58,854 bases of DNA from NCBI GenBank assembly GCA_045124505.1, contig JBGVLZ010000055.1, positions 1-58,854 on the forward strand, in the 5' to 3' direction. Below, one piece after another: positions 25,166-34,589 of this stretch. Every line of letters begins with the position of its first letter. Positions within the stretch are counted from its first letter, which is position 1. This DNA is from RGIG7213 sp045124505. Its GTDB lineage: Bacteria > Bacillota > Clostridia > Oscillospirales > CAG-272. The position numbers and the translations under genes were made by a program. Below the pieces are notes generated by a model. It did not search any database, was not told the origin of the DNA, and saw only the letters and a list, made by a program, of their open reading frames with translations.

Positions 25166-26247
25166 AAACAAATAAAAATCCGAAGTTCGGATACTATAAG
25201 AAAAATAAAAAGCCCAATCGCGAAGACAACGGCGAGCAGAAGCGTACAAAGAAAAATCTGCCTTACGAAAAGCCTGTTATCGATATTCCTTCAGATATGC
25301 TTCCTATGCCCAGCGAGGAAGAAATAAAGAAGCAGGCAGAAAAGGAATCTGCATTTGCATCGGAATTTGTTGCTGTTATACAGGAACCTGTAGTGCAGAT
25401 GTATGAAATAGTGGGTGTCAAATTCGATAATTCTGAAAAGATCTATTATTTTAATCCCGCAGGAAACAAATACTCCGTAGGAAATCATGTTATCGTTGAA
25501 ACAACGCGAGGACTTGAATACGGTGAGATTACAATTGAAAATAAAACAGTAAGCGAAAGGGAAGTTATACTCCCTCTTCGTAATGTTGTACGGCTTGCTA
25601 CGGATGACGATGAAAATCACCATGCGGACAATGCCATAAAGGAAAAAGAGGCACTTGAAGAATGTCAGAAGCTTGTTGAAAAGCATGAGCTTCCCATGAA
25701 GCTCGTAGAAGCTGAATATACATTTGATAATACGAAACTTCTTTTCTATTTTACATCGGATACAAGAGTTGATTTCCGTGAGCTTGTAAAAGACCTTGCG
25801 GCTATTTTCAAAACAAGAATAGAGCTTCGTCAGATCGGTATAAGAGATGAAGCCAAAATGATGGGCGGACTCGGTATATGCGGACGTGCATTTTGCTGTA
25901 AAACTTTTCTTGCCGACTGCGGTCAGGTATCGATGAAAATGGCAAAAGAACAAAACCTTTCTCTCAACTCGGTGAAGATATCGGGAACTTGCGGAAGACT
26001 TATGTGCTGCCTGAAGTTTGAGCATGAAACATATGAAGAAGAGATACGTCTTACACCCAAGGTGGATTCACTCGTGCGTACTCCCGACGGTGACGGTGTT
26101 GTCGCAGAAGCTACTCCGCTGACCGGTATGATCAAGGTAAGGCTTTCGGCAAGCCCTGATGCACCGCTTAAGCAGTATCGCAGAGATGACGTAAAAAGCA
26201 TCGGATATGTAAAGCGTGAAAAGGCTGAGGCTGACGTAAAACGGTAA
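25153..26247 (+). CDS. ricT: PSP1-domain protein RicT (YaaT), Y-complex subunit
   Basis: The 364-residue protein carries the PSP1 domain (about 85-330), with the conserved cysteine region LGICGRAFCCKTFLADCG and ISGTCGRLMCCLKFE. In Bacillus the RicA-RicF-RicT complex holds [4Fe-4S] clusters, works with RNase Y in mRNA maturation and affects sporulation and competence. The N-terminal ~50 residues are basic and probably disordered. It overlaps holB by 13 bases, the canonical gene order. Confidence 0.93.
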   Translation: MSEIKTNKNPKFGYYKKNKKPNREDNGEQKRTKKNLPYEKPVIDIPSDMLPMPSEEEIKKQAEKESAFASEFVAVIQEPVVQMYEIVGVKFDNSEKIYYFNPAGNKYSVGNHVIVETTRGLEYGEITIENKTVSEREVILPLRNVVRLATDDDENHHADNAIKEKEALEECQKLVEKHELPMKLVEAEYTFDNTKLLFYFTSDTRVDFRELVKDLAAIFKTRIELRQIGIRDEAKMMGGLGICGRAFCCKTFLADCGQVSMKMAKEQNLSLNSVKISGTCGRLMCCLKFEHETYEEEIRLTPKVDSLVRTPDGDGVVAEATPLTGMIKVRLSASPDAPLKQYRRDDVKSIGYVKREKAEADVKR

Positions 26248-26332
26248 AGTCCTGTAATTTATTGTCGAAAAAGTGAAATAATTGCTCAATATTTATAAAT
26301 ATACAAAGTTTTTTAATATCTGAGTCATAATG

Positions 26333-26349
26333 TTATGATATCATCATAA
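26333..26349. promoter_or_regulatory. Perfect inverted repeat upstream of pfkA (possible operator)
   Basis: TTATGAT and ATCATAA flank ATC, and the centre also reads ATGATATCAT. It lies 45-61 bases before the pfkA start, where a repressor or activator site would be expected. No clear -35/-10 pair was found around it. Confidence 0.4.
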
Positions 26350-26393
26350 ATCGATCATAAGATCTGTAATATTTAGTTTAGAGGTATTTCAAA

Positions 26394-27458
26394 ATGCAGT
26401 TTAAAAGAATTGGTGTTTTAACATCAGGCGGCGATGCACCCGGTATGAATGCGGCTGTCCGTGCAGTTGTACGTACAGCAATAGGCAGAGGTGTTGAAGA
26501 AGTCTACGGTATTTACAGCGGTTACAAGGGACTTATTGAAGATGATATGGAACTTCTGAGTATCAGAAGTGTTTCCAATATAATTTCCCACGGCGGTACA
26601 ATGCTTTATTCGGCACGCTGTCCCGAATTCAAGACAGAAGAAGGTATGCAGCGCGCAGTTGAAGTGTGCAAAAAAAGAGGTATTGACGGAATCGTTGCAA
26701 TTGGCGGCGACGGTACATTCAGAGGTGCAACCGATCTTACATTGAGAGGTATACCTTGCATCGGTATTCCTGCTACTATCGACAATGATATTTCTTCAAC
26801 CGACTACACTATCGGTTTTGATACAGCGATGAACACCGTTGTTGAATGGGTGGATAAACTGCGTGATACATGCGAATCTCACGCAAGATGCAATGTCGTT
26901 GAGGTTATGGGTAAATATGCAGGCGATATTGCTTTGCATACAGGTATTGCAACAGGCGCTATTTCTATCGCCGTAAGAGAACTTCCTTACGATGAAGATC
27001 AGGCTATTGCAAAGATTATCAAGGCAAGAGAAAACAAAAAGCGTAACTTCATCGTTATCGTTGCTGAAGGTAAAGAAAATTTTGCTGAAGCATATGCTAA
27101 GCGTATCGAAGAAAAAACAGGTATCGAAACACGTTTTTCAAGACTTGCTCACGTTCAGAGAGGCGGAAACCCCACAGTACGTGACAGAGTAACAGCGTCC
27201 CTTATGGGCAAAGCCGCTGTTATGGAGCTTCTTGACGGTAAGAGCAACCTTGTTATATGCGAAAGAAAAGGTATCATAACATCCATGGATATCAATAAAG
27301 CACTCAAGATAGACAGAATGTTCAAGGATCTCATGACACCTGAAGAATATGCAGAACTTGAAGCTGAAGGCTCACTCGTTGATATGAGACATCACTGCGA
27401 AGAAAGAGCAGCAGCAAAGCTTAATCTGTATAGAATTTCCCAGGAAATCTGTAAATAA
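26394..27458 (+). CDS. pfkA: ATP-dependent 6-phosphofructokinase
   Basis: The 354-residue PfkA-group protein has the nucleotide-binding GVLTSGGDAPGMNAAVRA, the GGDGT block (VAIGGDGTFRGA), the catalytic PATIDNDISSTDYTIGFDTA and VVEVMGKYAGD. The glycine in GGDGT, where PPi-dependent enzymes have aspartate, argues for ATP as phosphoryl donor. It commits fructose-6-phosphate to glycolysis. Compared with Bacillus PfkA (~320 residues) the C-terminus is longer. It has a single-gene layout, with its own leader and terminator. Confidence 0.95.
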   Translation: MQFKRIGVLTSGGDAPGMNAAVRAVVRTAIGRGVEEVYGIYSGYKGLIEDDMELLSIRSVSNIISHGGTMLYSARCPEFKTEEGMQRAVEVCKKRGIDGIVAIGGDGTFRGATDLTLRGIPCIGIPATIDNDISSTDYTIGFDTAMNTVVEWVDKLRDTCESHARCNVVEVMGKYAGDIALHTGIATGAISIAVRELPYDEDQAIAKIIKARENKKRNFIVIVAEGKENFAEAYAKRIEEKTGIETRFSRLAHVQRGGNPTVRDRVTASLMGKAAVMELLDGKSNLVICERKGIITSMDINKALKIDRMFKDLMTPEEYAELEAEGSLVDMRHHCEERAAAKLNLYRISQEICK

Positions 27459-27470
27459 ATACTTGTACAT

Positions 27471-27506
27471 AACGCACCTTCGTTTAACATCCTTGGTGCG
27501 TTTTGT
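27471..27506 (+). terminator. Probable terminator after pfkA
   Basis: AACGCACC pairs with GGTGCGTT across a 16-base loop, followed by TTTTG. Confidence 0.7.
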
Positions 27507-27533
27507 TATAATGATTCAAAGGAGTTGTTATAA

Positions 27534-29252
27534 ATGAAAAGAATAACATCATTATTTGTACTGATAGCTATTGTTTTTTCACTATGTGCTTTGTTTACAC
27601 TCGGTACATCGGCTGCATCTGTTTCGGATTACGAAGTAACGATGAATCCTGATTATCTGTATAAGGATATTATAGAAGATGTCTACGATGAAATTTTTGA
27701 TTTTTCAAATTATTATGAAGAAACCGAAACTACCGATGTTAATTACGATTTTTTAATTGAAGTCGATTTATCACATCTTAATATAAGCATAGATATCGTT
27801 TTCGATGTCTTTGGCACATTATTTTGTCAGTATCCTGAATTTTTCTTCCTTGACGGGTGGATGAGCGCATCTTATTATCCCGATACGGGAATGAGTGCAA
27901 GCATCTTTTTCAGAACAGCTTATCATATAAATGACATACCTGAAATGATCAGAAAATTTGAATCCTCGGCGTTGTCGGTTCTTGAAGAAGCTTCAAAGCT
28001 CAAAACAGATCTTGATAAGATACTCTTTGTACATAACTATATTATTATGAATACAAAGTACAATCAGGCGGTAATAGATGACAACGGTTTGGAGCCGTAC
28101 TGTGTTTATACCGCATACGGCGTACTTGTTGAGCGTGATGCCGTTTGTCAGGGATATGCATTTGCATTCAACTATCTTGTAAGACGACTCGGAATTATTT
28201 CGGAATATGTTGTAAGCGACCAGATCAATCACGGCTGGAACATTGTAAAGGTCGGCGATTATTGGTATCATCTTGATGCAACATGGGATGACCCGATATA
28301 TGATTATGTCGGAAAAATTTATTACGATAATTTTCTTGTCAGTGAGGCAAAGATCATTGAGTTAGGACATCCCGGAATCAATGATAATCGTGTGACAAAC
28401 GGAACGTCTACAAACTACAATGTTTCAAGTACGAGATTTGAGAATTGGTTTTTGCATAATGACTATGTTTACAGAGGAAATACGGCATATCATGACGGCT
28501 TATGGTATTTCATGGTAAATGCAGGCGACAATTATACATATATTTGCTGGACTGATAATATGTTTGTGCCGGAGTCTCAGCTTTCATACGGTGTTGTGAC
28601 AAAATGTGCGCCCACAAATGATGTTCCCGGCCTTTATATTTATGAAGACAGACTTTATTACACAAAACGCAACGGTATTTATACATGTAACTTTGACGGA
28701 ACGAATGAAACGGCTGTATATTTGCCCTCGCTTAATTCAAATCAGAAGGTATACGGTCTTGCTGTAAGAGAAGGCAGTGTATTCTTCAATATTGAAACAA
28801 GCTACAATACATCTAATAATGGGCATCCTACGATATATTCATGTAAGATAACTCCTCCTGCGCCTAATGCAAATGCAACGTTCTCGCAGAAGGGCACAAT
28901 AATATGGAATATTCCGATCGGTACTACTGTAGGTGAAATTCTCAGTATGTTTGACGGTGATTGCTACATTACAGATGTCGGCGGAATAAAGCTTTCGAAT
29001 AATTCTGTACTCGGAACAGGATGCATGGTGAAAGCAAACGGAACTCAGACTGCGAATTTGTCGTTGACGATTGCTGTTACGGGAGATGCAGACGGTGATG
29101 CAATTATAACAGGTAAAGACCTTATAAGAATTAAAAAGTACATTAAAGGTATAGAAACAGATGTTATTTATTCGCTTTGCGGCGATATGAACGGCGACGG
29201 TAAGGTTACAGATAACGATCTTGTACAGCTTGTATCAAATATAGGTAACTGA
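27534..29252 (+). CDS. Secreted transglutaminase-like protein with C-terminal type I dockerin
   Basis: The 572-residue precursor has a signal peptide (about 1-28, ending TSAAS). The transglutaminase-like core (about 145-275) has the triad C205 (ERDAVCQGYAFAF), H233 (QINHGWNIV) and D248 (HLDATWDDP). A middle region (about 290-440) looks like beta-propeller repeats (YIYEDRLYYTKRNGIYTCN). The C-terminal dockerin (about 511-572) has two calcium-loop repeats, GDADGDAIITGKDLIRIKK and GDMNGDGKVTDNDLVQLV. It should therefore bind a cohesin on a scaffoldin or the cell surface, and may act as a protease or cross-linking enzyme. No cohesin gene lies in the window. It is followed by a terminator. Confidence 0.9.
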   Translation: MKRITSLFVLIAIVFSLCALFTLGTSAASVSDYEVTMNPDYLYKDIIEDVYDEIFDFSNYYEETETTDVNYDFLIEVDLSHLNISIDIVFDVFGTLFCQYPEFFFLDGWMSASYYPDTGMSASIFFRTAYHINDIPEMIRKFESSALSVLEEASKLKTDLDKILFVHNYIIMNTKYNQAVIDDNGLEPYCVYTAYGVLVERDAVCQGYAFAFNYLVRRLGIISEYVVSDQINHGWNIVKVGDYWYHLDATWDDPIYDYVGKIYYDNFLVSEAKIIELGHPGINDNRVTNGTSTNYNVSSTRFENWFLHNDYVYRGNTAYHDGLWYFMVNAGDNYTYICWTDNMFVPESQLSYGVVTKCAPTNDVPGLYIYEDRLYYTKRNGIYTCNFDGTNETAVYLPSLNSNQKVYGLAVREGSVFFNIETSYNTSNNGHPTIYSCKITPPAPNANATFSQKGTIIWNIPIGTTVGEILSMFDGDCYITDVGGIKLSNNSVLGTGCMVKANGTQTANLSLTIAVTGDADGDAIITGKDLIRIKKYIKGIETDVIYSLCGDMNGDGKVTDNDLVQLVSNIGN

Positions 29253-29260
29253 CGGTATAA

Positions 29261-29315
29261 AAACATATCCTCACGCATATTATCACAAGAGGTGATTGCG
29301 TGAGGATGTTTTTTT
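29261..29315 (+). terminator. Intrinsic terminator overlapping the yunB ribosome site and start codon
   Basis: CCTCACGCA (29269-29277) pairs perfectly with TGCGTGAGG (29297-29305), extended outward by AAACAT/ATGTTT with a two-base bulge and inward by ATCAC/GTGAT. Seven T follow at 29309-29315. The 3' arm contains the yunB ribosome site GAGGTG and start codon. Confidence 0.85.
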
Positions 29316-29986
29316 ATAATTTAAAGCGTTTTGTTTCTTACCCCGGAAGACGAAAAAAAATTGTAATTTTGACTTCTGTTTTGGTGCTTTTTACGCTTTT
29401 TTCATTACTTGATATGTCACTTTCCTCTACAGTTTCAGCACTTGCCGAAACCGCTGTTAAGAGTAAAAGTGCAGAATATATAAACAGCGGTGTTGAAAAA
29501 ATATTTTCGGATGTAAAATTCGACGACATATATACCGTTACAAGGGGAAATGACGGAAATATCACGGGGATATTTCTCGATTCTTTTACGGTAAATAAAT
29601 TAAAGTCTGAAATAACAGGTGCGGTAATTGAATCGGTCAAACAGGGAAATATCGTTATAGATGTACCGTTTGGAAATGCGTTTGACAGTTTATTTTTCGC
29701 AGGCAGGGGTAAAAAAGTACGTGTGAAAATACTTTCGGTGGGGACGGTTGATAGCAAGCTCATAAGTAAAACAGAGGACAGCGGCGTCAATCAGACGCAT
29801 CTGTCCTCGTATATGAGTATAAAAGCGGATATAACAGCACTTGTAGGGGGAAAAAGCATAGAAGTGAGTACTCAAAACGAAGTGCTTCTGTGCGAATCGG
29901 TAATCGTCGGAAAAATTCCGGAAAGCTTCACAAATATAAATGTTATGGATGAAGAAACTTTGCGCTGGTTAAATTCTTATAAATGA
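29300..29986 (+). CDS. yunB: Sporulation protein YunB
   Basis: The 228-residue protein has a basic N-terminus, one membrane segment (about 21-40) and an extracytoplasmic domain with the YunB pattern (DGNITGIFLDSFTVNKLKSEI, in outline; then VIDVPFGNAFDSLFFAGRGKKVRVKIL). YunB is a mother-cell sporulation protein in Bacillus. GTG 29300 has GAGGTG five bases ahead; ATG 29306 is the alternative. Both lie inside the upstream gene's terminator hairpin. It ends four bases from the convergent DUF1015 gene with no terminator between. Confidence 0.85.
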   Translation: MRMFFYNLKRFVSYPGRRKKIVILTSVLVLFTLFSLLDMSLSSTVSALAETAVKSKSAEYINSGVEKIFSDVKFDDIYTVTRGNDGNITGIFLDSFTVNKLKSEITGAVIESVKQGNIVIDVPFGNAFDSLFFAGRGKKVRVKILSVGTVDSKLISKTEDSGVNQTHLSSYMSIKADITALVGGKSIEVSTQNEVLLCESVIVGKIPESFTNINVMDEETLRWLNSYK

Positions 29987-29990
29987 TTTA

Positions 29991-31268
29991 TTACTCAGCG
30001 ATCTTTCTGCATTCGAGATAGAATCGCTTGTCATCGGCGTGTCCCATAGAAAAAGTCTTTCTCGGTAAAGCGCCGTCTTTTATTACGGAATAGAACAGCT
30101 CATCCTTTCTCATGCCGTCAAATATAAATCCTATGCAATATTCTTCTTTTGCAAGGTTTTTAAGATTTTCGACTCCGTGAATATAGTCAATTTCACATTC
30201 AGGGTATTTCTTTGCAAACTCAAACAAGAAATTCTGAATTTCACCGACCGGTAATGAGCTTGAAGGATTTTTTATGTATATTTCTCCCGATTCTTCTTCG
30301 GTATAGAAATCGTATTTGTAGTATTTGCAATCAGGCTTTTCGAAAGTGATGTCGCAGAATTTTTCAAGCTCGTTTATGACTTTTATAGGTTCAACATTCA
30401 TGATTATTCTGTATATCGGTTCAAATTCTATCGACTCATCATGAATATTTACAAGCTCAACCAAAGCGTAACGTGCAAGTGATTTTTTTGCATCCTCGCC
30501 TATTTTTTCTTTAAGATTTTCATAGCATGCTTTTGCGGTAGCAAGTGAATGGTTACCGTCGCCGACGGCAAAAACAAGTGCATTTTCTTCGTTGACACCG
30601 TATTTTGCATTGAATTTTTCAATATCGGCAAGATCACATATCGCATCATCGATGCGCTGTATTTCCTTGCTCGGAAGGAAATAACCTTTTATATTTCCGC
30701 CTCCGCACATGAGATCAAAATCATACGCTTTTTCAAGTGTATCTATTTTGTCTGCAAGCGGTTCGATGACAGTTTTTTCCGGATCGTCACAGAACAGCAT
30801 AACGTGAGGAGATTCAACTGCGGCATCTTTGCGTATCTTCACTCTCGGAGGGATGCGTTCAAGTACAGTCCCTTCTGTTGCTCGTATAGCGGAGGTTGAA
30901 CCCTTGTTATAATCATACATTTCGAGGTCTATCATGCCGACAATACCACGTCTTATCTTGCCGTTTGAAGGAAGAGTTCTTTCAACATATATCATATGGT
31001 TGCCATATGTGAAGAAAAGGTTTTTCAGATAATCCTGCATCGTGGCGGTTATTTTTTCGGTGTATTCATCAACATCGGAAGAAAGGTATACTTCCGGCAA
31101 AATAATGTTGTAAGCTGAATATTTTTCATCGGCACATTTTTTTGCTTTTTCCCAATATTCAGGCTCAGATGTGTACTGATCGCATGCAATTACGGAAAAT
31201 TTTGAGTAATCCACCTTATTTTTATCGGGCAATAAAATGTCCGCAGGGAAGAATATGTTGTTTTTCAT
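29991..31268 (-). CDS. DUF1015 family protein
   Basis: The 425-residue protein (from ATG 31268, with GGAGGG three bases ahead; the reading frame opens 16 codons earlier without a ribosome site) has the DUF1015 signature: N-terminal FSVIACDQYTSEPEYWEK and the central VFAVGDGNHSLATAKACYE, matching the family's GDGxHxLAT-like motif. The biochemical role is not established as far as I know; in other Clostridia such genes often neighbour serine biosynthesis, which is not seen here. A TATAAT (31294-31299 on the minus strand) lies just upstream. It is divergent from alaS. Confidence 0.85.
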   Translation of the reverse strand: MKNNIFFPADILLPDKNKVDYSKFSVIACDQYTSEPEYWEKAKKCADEKYSAYNIILPEVYLSSDVDEYTEKITATMQDYLKNLFFTYGNHMIYVERTLPSNGKIRRGIVGMIDLEMYDYNKGSTSAIRATEGTVLERIPPRVKIRKDAAVESPHVMLFCDDPEKTVIEPLADKIDTLEKAYDFDLMCGGGNIKGYFLPSKEIQRIDDAICDLADIEKFNAKYGVNEENALVFAVGDGNHSLATAKACYENLKEKIGEDAKKSLARYALVELVNIHDESIEFEPIYRIIMNVEPIKVINELEKFCDITFEKPDCKYYKYDFYTEEESGEIYIKNPSSSLPVGEIQNFLFEFAKKYPECEIDYIHGVENLKNLAKEEYCIGFIFDGMRKDELFYSVIKDGALPRKTFSMGHADDKRFYLECRKIAE

Positions 31269-31405
31269 GGTCCCTCCAACAGAATAGTTTTGTATTATAC
31301 TATCATAAATCGGCATTTATTGCAATATATTTTGAGTATAAAAACAGCTTTTTTAGAAAAAGCATAATATTTTAAGAATTTTTCGCTGTTTTTTGCGATA
31401 ATATA

Positions 31406-31434
31406 TTGATTTTTTCTTTGTTTCTTGTTATAAT
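31406..31434 (+). promoter_or_regulatory. Promoter for alaS
   Basis: TTGATT (31406-31411), 17-base spacer and TATAAT (31429-31434). The leader of about 50 bases is too short for a T-box. Confidence 0.75.
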
Positions 31435-31491
31435 GCAAGATGTTATATAATATAAAAACCACCCATACGGGTGAAAGGAACGGTATAAATT

Positions 31492-34125
31492 ATGGAATGG
31501 ACATCGCTTAATGATATCAGAGAAATGTACCTCAAATTCTATGAAAGCAAGGGACATTTAAGACATAAAAGCTTTCCGCTTGTGCCCAAAGATGATAAGT
31601 CTCTTTTGCTTATCAATGCGGGTATGGCTCCGCTTAAAAAGTATTTTACAGGTGAAAAAGAACCTCCCCGTCACAGAATGACGACATGCCAGAAGTGTAT
31701 AAGAACGCCCGACATTGAAAGAGTAGGTAAAACAGCACGCCACGGTACTTACTTTGAGATGCTTGGTAACTTCTCATTCGGTGATTACTTTAAACATGAA
31801 GCAACTGCTTGGGCATGGGAATTCTGCACACAGGTGCTGAAGCTTCCCGTTGACCGTCTTTACGTAAGTATATACGAAAATGACGATGAGGCATTTGATA
31901 TCTGGACAAAGGAAGTCGGTGTTGATCCTTCCCACATGGTTCGTCTTGGTAAAGAGGACAACTTCTGGGAGATCGGCTCAGGTCCTTGCGGTCCTTGCTC
32001 TGAGCTTTACTTTGACAGAGGTATTGAGCATGGCTGCGGTTCCCCTGACTGTGCTGTAGGTTGTGACTGTGACAGATTTGTTGAATTCTGGAACCTCGTT
32101 TTCACTCAGTTTGAAGGCGACGGCGCAGGCAATTACACACCTCTTGCAAAGCCTAATATCGATACAGGTATGGGACTTGAAAGAATTGCATGTATTATGC
32201 AGGGCGTAAACAACCTTTTTGAGGTAGACACAGTTCAGAATATAATGAAAGCAATAATTGCGAAGGCAGGCATCAAGTATGGCGAAAATGCCACATCTGA
32301 TGTTTCCTTGCGTGTTATTACAGACCATATAAGAAGTACATGCTTCCTTATCTGCGACGGTGTTGTTCCGTCAAATGAGGGCAGAGGTTACGTTCTTCGC
32401 CGTTTGCTCAGACGTGCGGCACGTCACGGCAAGCTTCTCGGCATAAAAGACACATTCCTTTCGGATATCGTACCCGTTGTTGCAAAGGAAAATCTTTCTG
32501 AATATCCTGAGCTTACAGAAAAACTTGAATATATCCAGAAGATCGTTTCAATTGAAGAAGAAAAATTCTCCAAGACTATTGATAGCGGTATGGATATGCT
32601 TAACGGCATGATCGAAGATGCTGTTAAGTCAGGTAACAATGTACTTTCTGCAGAGAATGTATTTAAGCTCAATGACACATACGGTTTCCCGCTTGATCTT
32701 ACACGTGAGATTGCAACAGAAAAGGGAATAGGCATAGATGAAGACGGATTCACCGCTTTGATGAATGAACAGAAAAAGCGTGCAAGAGAAGCAAGGGCGG
32801 CTCTCGGTGATTTCAGCTGGAGCGACGATACTCTCGGCTTCCTTGACAATGTTGAAGCAACACAGTTCACGGGATATACCGAAACTGTAAGCGAAGCAAC
32901 TGTAAAGATGATAATTTCTGCCGACAACGAAAGCGTTGCGGTGGCTTCTGACTGCGATGCAATGATCATTGTTGACCGCACACCTTTCTATGGCGAAGGC
33001 GGCGGACAGGTCGGTGATACAGGTATTATCACTTCTGAAGGCGCAAAGATAACTGTAAACGATACAAAGAAGTCCAACGGCATATTTATGCACAGATGTA
33101 CCGTTGACGGCGTTATAAGTGTCGGCGACAAGGTAACACTGACAGTTGATGCATCACGCCGTGACGAAATACGCAGAAACCACACAACAGCACACCTTTT
33201 GCAGGCGGCGCTTCGCAAGGTTCTCGGTACTCACGTTGAGCAGGCAGGCTCGTACGTTGATCCTGAGCGTGTAAGATTTGACTTTTCGCACTACACAGCT
33301 ATGACACAGGAAGAAATCAAGCAGGTTGAAGACCTTGTGAATGCAGAAATACTCAAGGGAACACCTGTTGAGAATTTTGAGACAGATATCGAAAGTGCTC
33401 GTTCTCTCGGTGCTATGGCATTGTTCGGTGAAAAGTACGGTGATGTTGTAAGAGTTGTAAAGGTCGGCGACTTTTCCGTTGAGCTTTGCGGCGGTACACA
33501 CCTTGATAATACAGCAAAAGCAGGTCTTTTCAAGATAATTTCCGAATCTTCCGTTGCATCGGGCGTACGCAGAATAGAAGGTACTACCGGTATGAATGTT
33601 TTGAAGCTTCTCGAAGAAAAGCAGACACTTATTGCAAACTGCGCAAGAGAACTCAAGGCTTCAAATCTTACGGAAATTGATAAAAAAGCCGCACAGCTCC
33701 AGGCAGAACTCAAGGAAGAGAAACAGGCTGTTGAACGTCTTAATAATAAAATTGCCGCTTCTCAGGCAGAAAAGCTTGTTGATAATGTAAAGAAGATCGG
33801 CGTATTCAATGTTATAACGGGCAAGACAGAAGGTGTATCGGTTGATGCTGTAAGATCCCTCTGTGACGGTATTAAATCACGTGATGCATATGCAGTTGCA
33901 GTAATTTCCGTAAATAATGACGGAAAGCTGAATTTTGTAGCCTGTGCAGGTGCAGAAGCTGTTAAGGCAGGGGCGCATGCAGGTAATATTCTTAAGGAAA
34001 TAAGCAAGCTCGCAGGCGGTGGCGGCGGCGGACGTCCCGACAATGCAACATCAGGTATTAAGCTTCTTGATAAGATCGATGAAGCACTCGATACAGTTTA
34101 TAAAATTTTAGATAAGGAAGGTTAA
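31492..34125 (+). CDS. alaS: Alanine--tRNA ligase
   Basis: The 877-residue protein has all AlaS parts in order: the class II catalytic core (FPLVPKDDKSLLLINAGM, RHGTYFEMLGNFSFGDYF), the tRNA-recognition region, the editing domain with HTTAHLLQAALR and CGGTHL zinc and editing motifs, a coiled linker (about 705-760) and the glycine-rich C-terminal DHHA1 domain (LAGGGGGGRPDNATSG). It charges tRNA-Ala and edits Ser/Gly errors. mscL follows after five bases, so the two are probably co-transcribed. Confidence 0.97.
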   Translation: MEWTSLNDIREMYLKFYESKGHLRHKSFPLVPKDDKSLLLINAGMAPLKKYFTGEKEPPRHRMTTCQKCIRTPDIERVGKTARHGTYFEMLGNFSFGDYFKHEATAWAWEFCTQVLKLPVDRLYVSIYENDDEAFDIWTKEVGVDPSHMVRLGKEDNFWEIGSGPCGPCSELYFDRGIEHGCGSPDCAVGCDCDRFVEFWNLVFTQFEGDGAGNYTPLAKPNIDTGMGLERIACIMQGVNNLFEVDTVQNIMKAIIAKAGIKYGENATSDVSLRVITDHIRSTCFLICDGVVPSNEGRGYVLRRLLRRAARHGKLLGIKDTFLSDIVPVVAKENLSEYPELTEKLEYIQKIVSIEEEKFSKTIDSGMDMLNGMIEDAVKSGNNVLSAENVFKLNDTYGFPLDLTREIATEKGIGIDEDGFTALMNEQKKRAREARAALGDFSWSDDTLGFLDNVEATQFTGYTETVSEATVKMIISADNESVAVASDCDAMIIVDRTPFYGEGGGQVGDTGIITSEGAKITVNDTKKSNGIFMHRCTVDGVISVGDKVTLTVDASRRDEIRRNHTTAHLLQAALRKVLGTHVEQAGSYVDPERVRFDFSHYTAMTQEEIKQVEDLVNAEILKGTPVENFETDIESARSLGAMALFGEKYGDVVRVVKVGDFSVELCGGTHLDNTAKAGLFKIISESSVASGVRRIEGTTGMNVLKLLEEKQTLIANCARELKASNLTEIDKKAAQLQAELKEEKQAVERLNNKIAASQAEKLVDNVKKIGVFNVITGKTEGVSVDAVRSLCDGIKSRDAYAVAVISVNNDGKLNFVACAGAEAVKAGAHAGNILKEISKLAGGGGGGRPDNATSGIKLLDKIDEALDTVYKILDKEG

Positions 34126-34130
34126 TAAAA

Positions 34131-34589
34131 ATGGCTAAAGGTACATTTTTCAAAGACTTTAAAGACTTTATCTCCAAGGGCAACATCGTGGACATGGCAA
34201 CAGGTGTTATCATAGGCGGTGCTTTTTCCAAGATCGTTTCATCTTTGGTAAATGATGTTATAATGCCTCCTATAAGCGTTCTTCTCGGCAATGTTAATTT
34301 CACAGAGTTAAAATACGTGCTTAAGGAAGAAGTGCTTAACGAAGCAGGCGAAGTTGCACAGGCTGCAATTTCCATCAACTACGGTAACTTCATTCAGCTT
34401 ATTATCGATTTCTTACTTATGGCGTTCTGTGTATTCCTTGTTTTGCGTGTTATCGTTAAATCACGTGCAAGACTTGAAGCAAAGAAGAAGCAGGAAGAGG
34501 CAGCTGTCGAAGCGGCACCCGCACCTACACCTGAAGATATCCTCCTCCTTCGTGAGATCCGTGATAGCTTGAAGAACAAAAAAGACTGA
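34131..34589 (+). CDS. mscL: Large-conductance mechanosensitive channel MscL
   Basis: The 152-residue protein has the MscL pattern: an amphipathic N-terminal helix (FFKDFKDFISKGNIVDMATG), TM1 (about 18-45; VIIGGAFSKIVSSLVNDVIMPPI in outline), a periplasmic loop, TM2 (about 85-110) and a charged C-terminal bundle with an Ala/Pro-rich linker. It relieves osmotic down-shock. It overlaps the HIT gene by one base (TGATG). Confidence 0.95.
   Translation: MAKGTFFKDFKDFISKGNIVDMATGVIIGGAFSKIVSSLVNDVIMPPISVLLGNVNFTELKYVLKEEVLNEAGEVAQAAISINYGNFIQLIIDFLLMAFCVFLVLRVIVKSRARLEAKKKQEEAAVEAAPAPTPEDILLLREIRDSLKNKKD

Noticed and set aside
27534..29252. Evidence of a local cellulosome gene cluster
   Set aside because: Only one dockerin is present; there are no cohesins, scaffoldins or carbohydrate-binding modules in the window.
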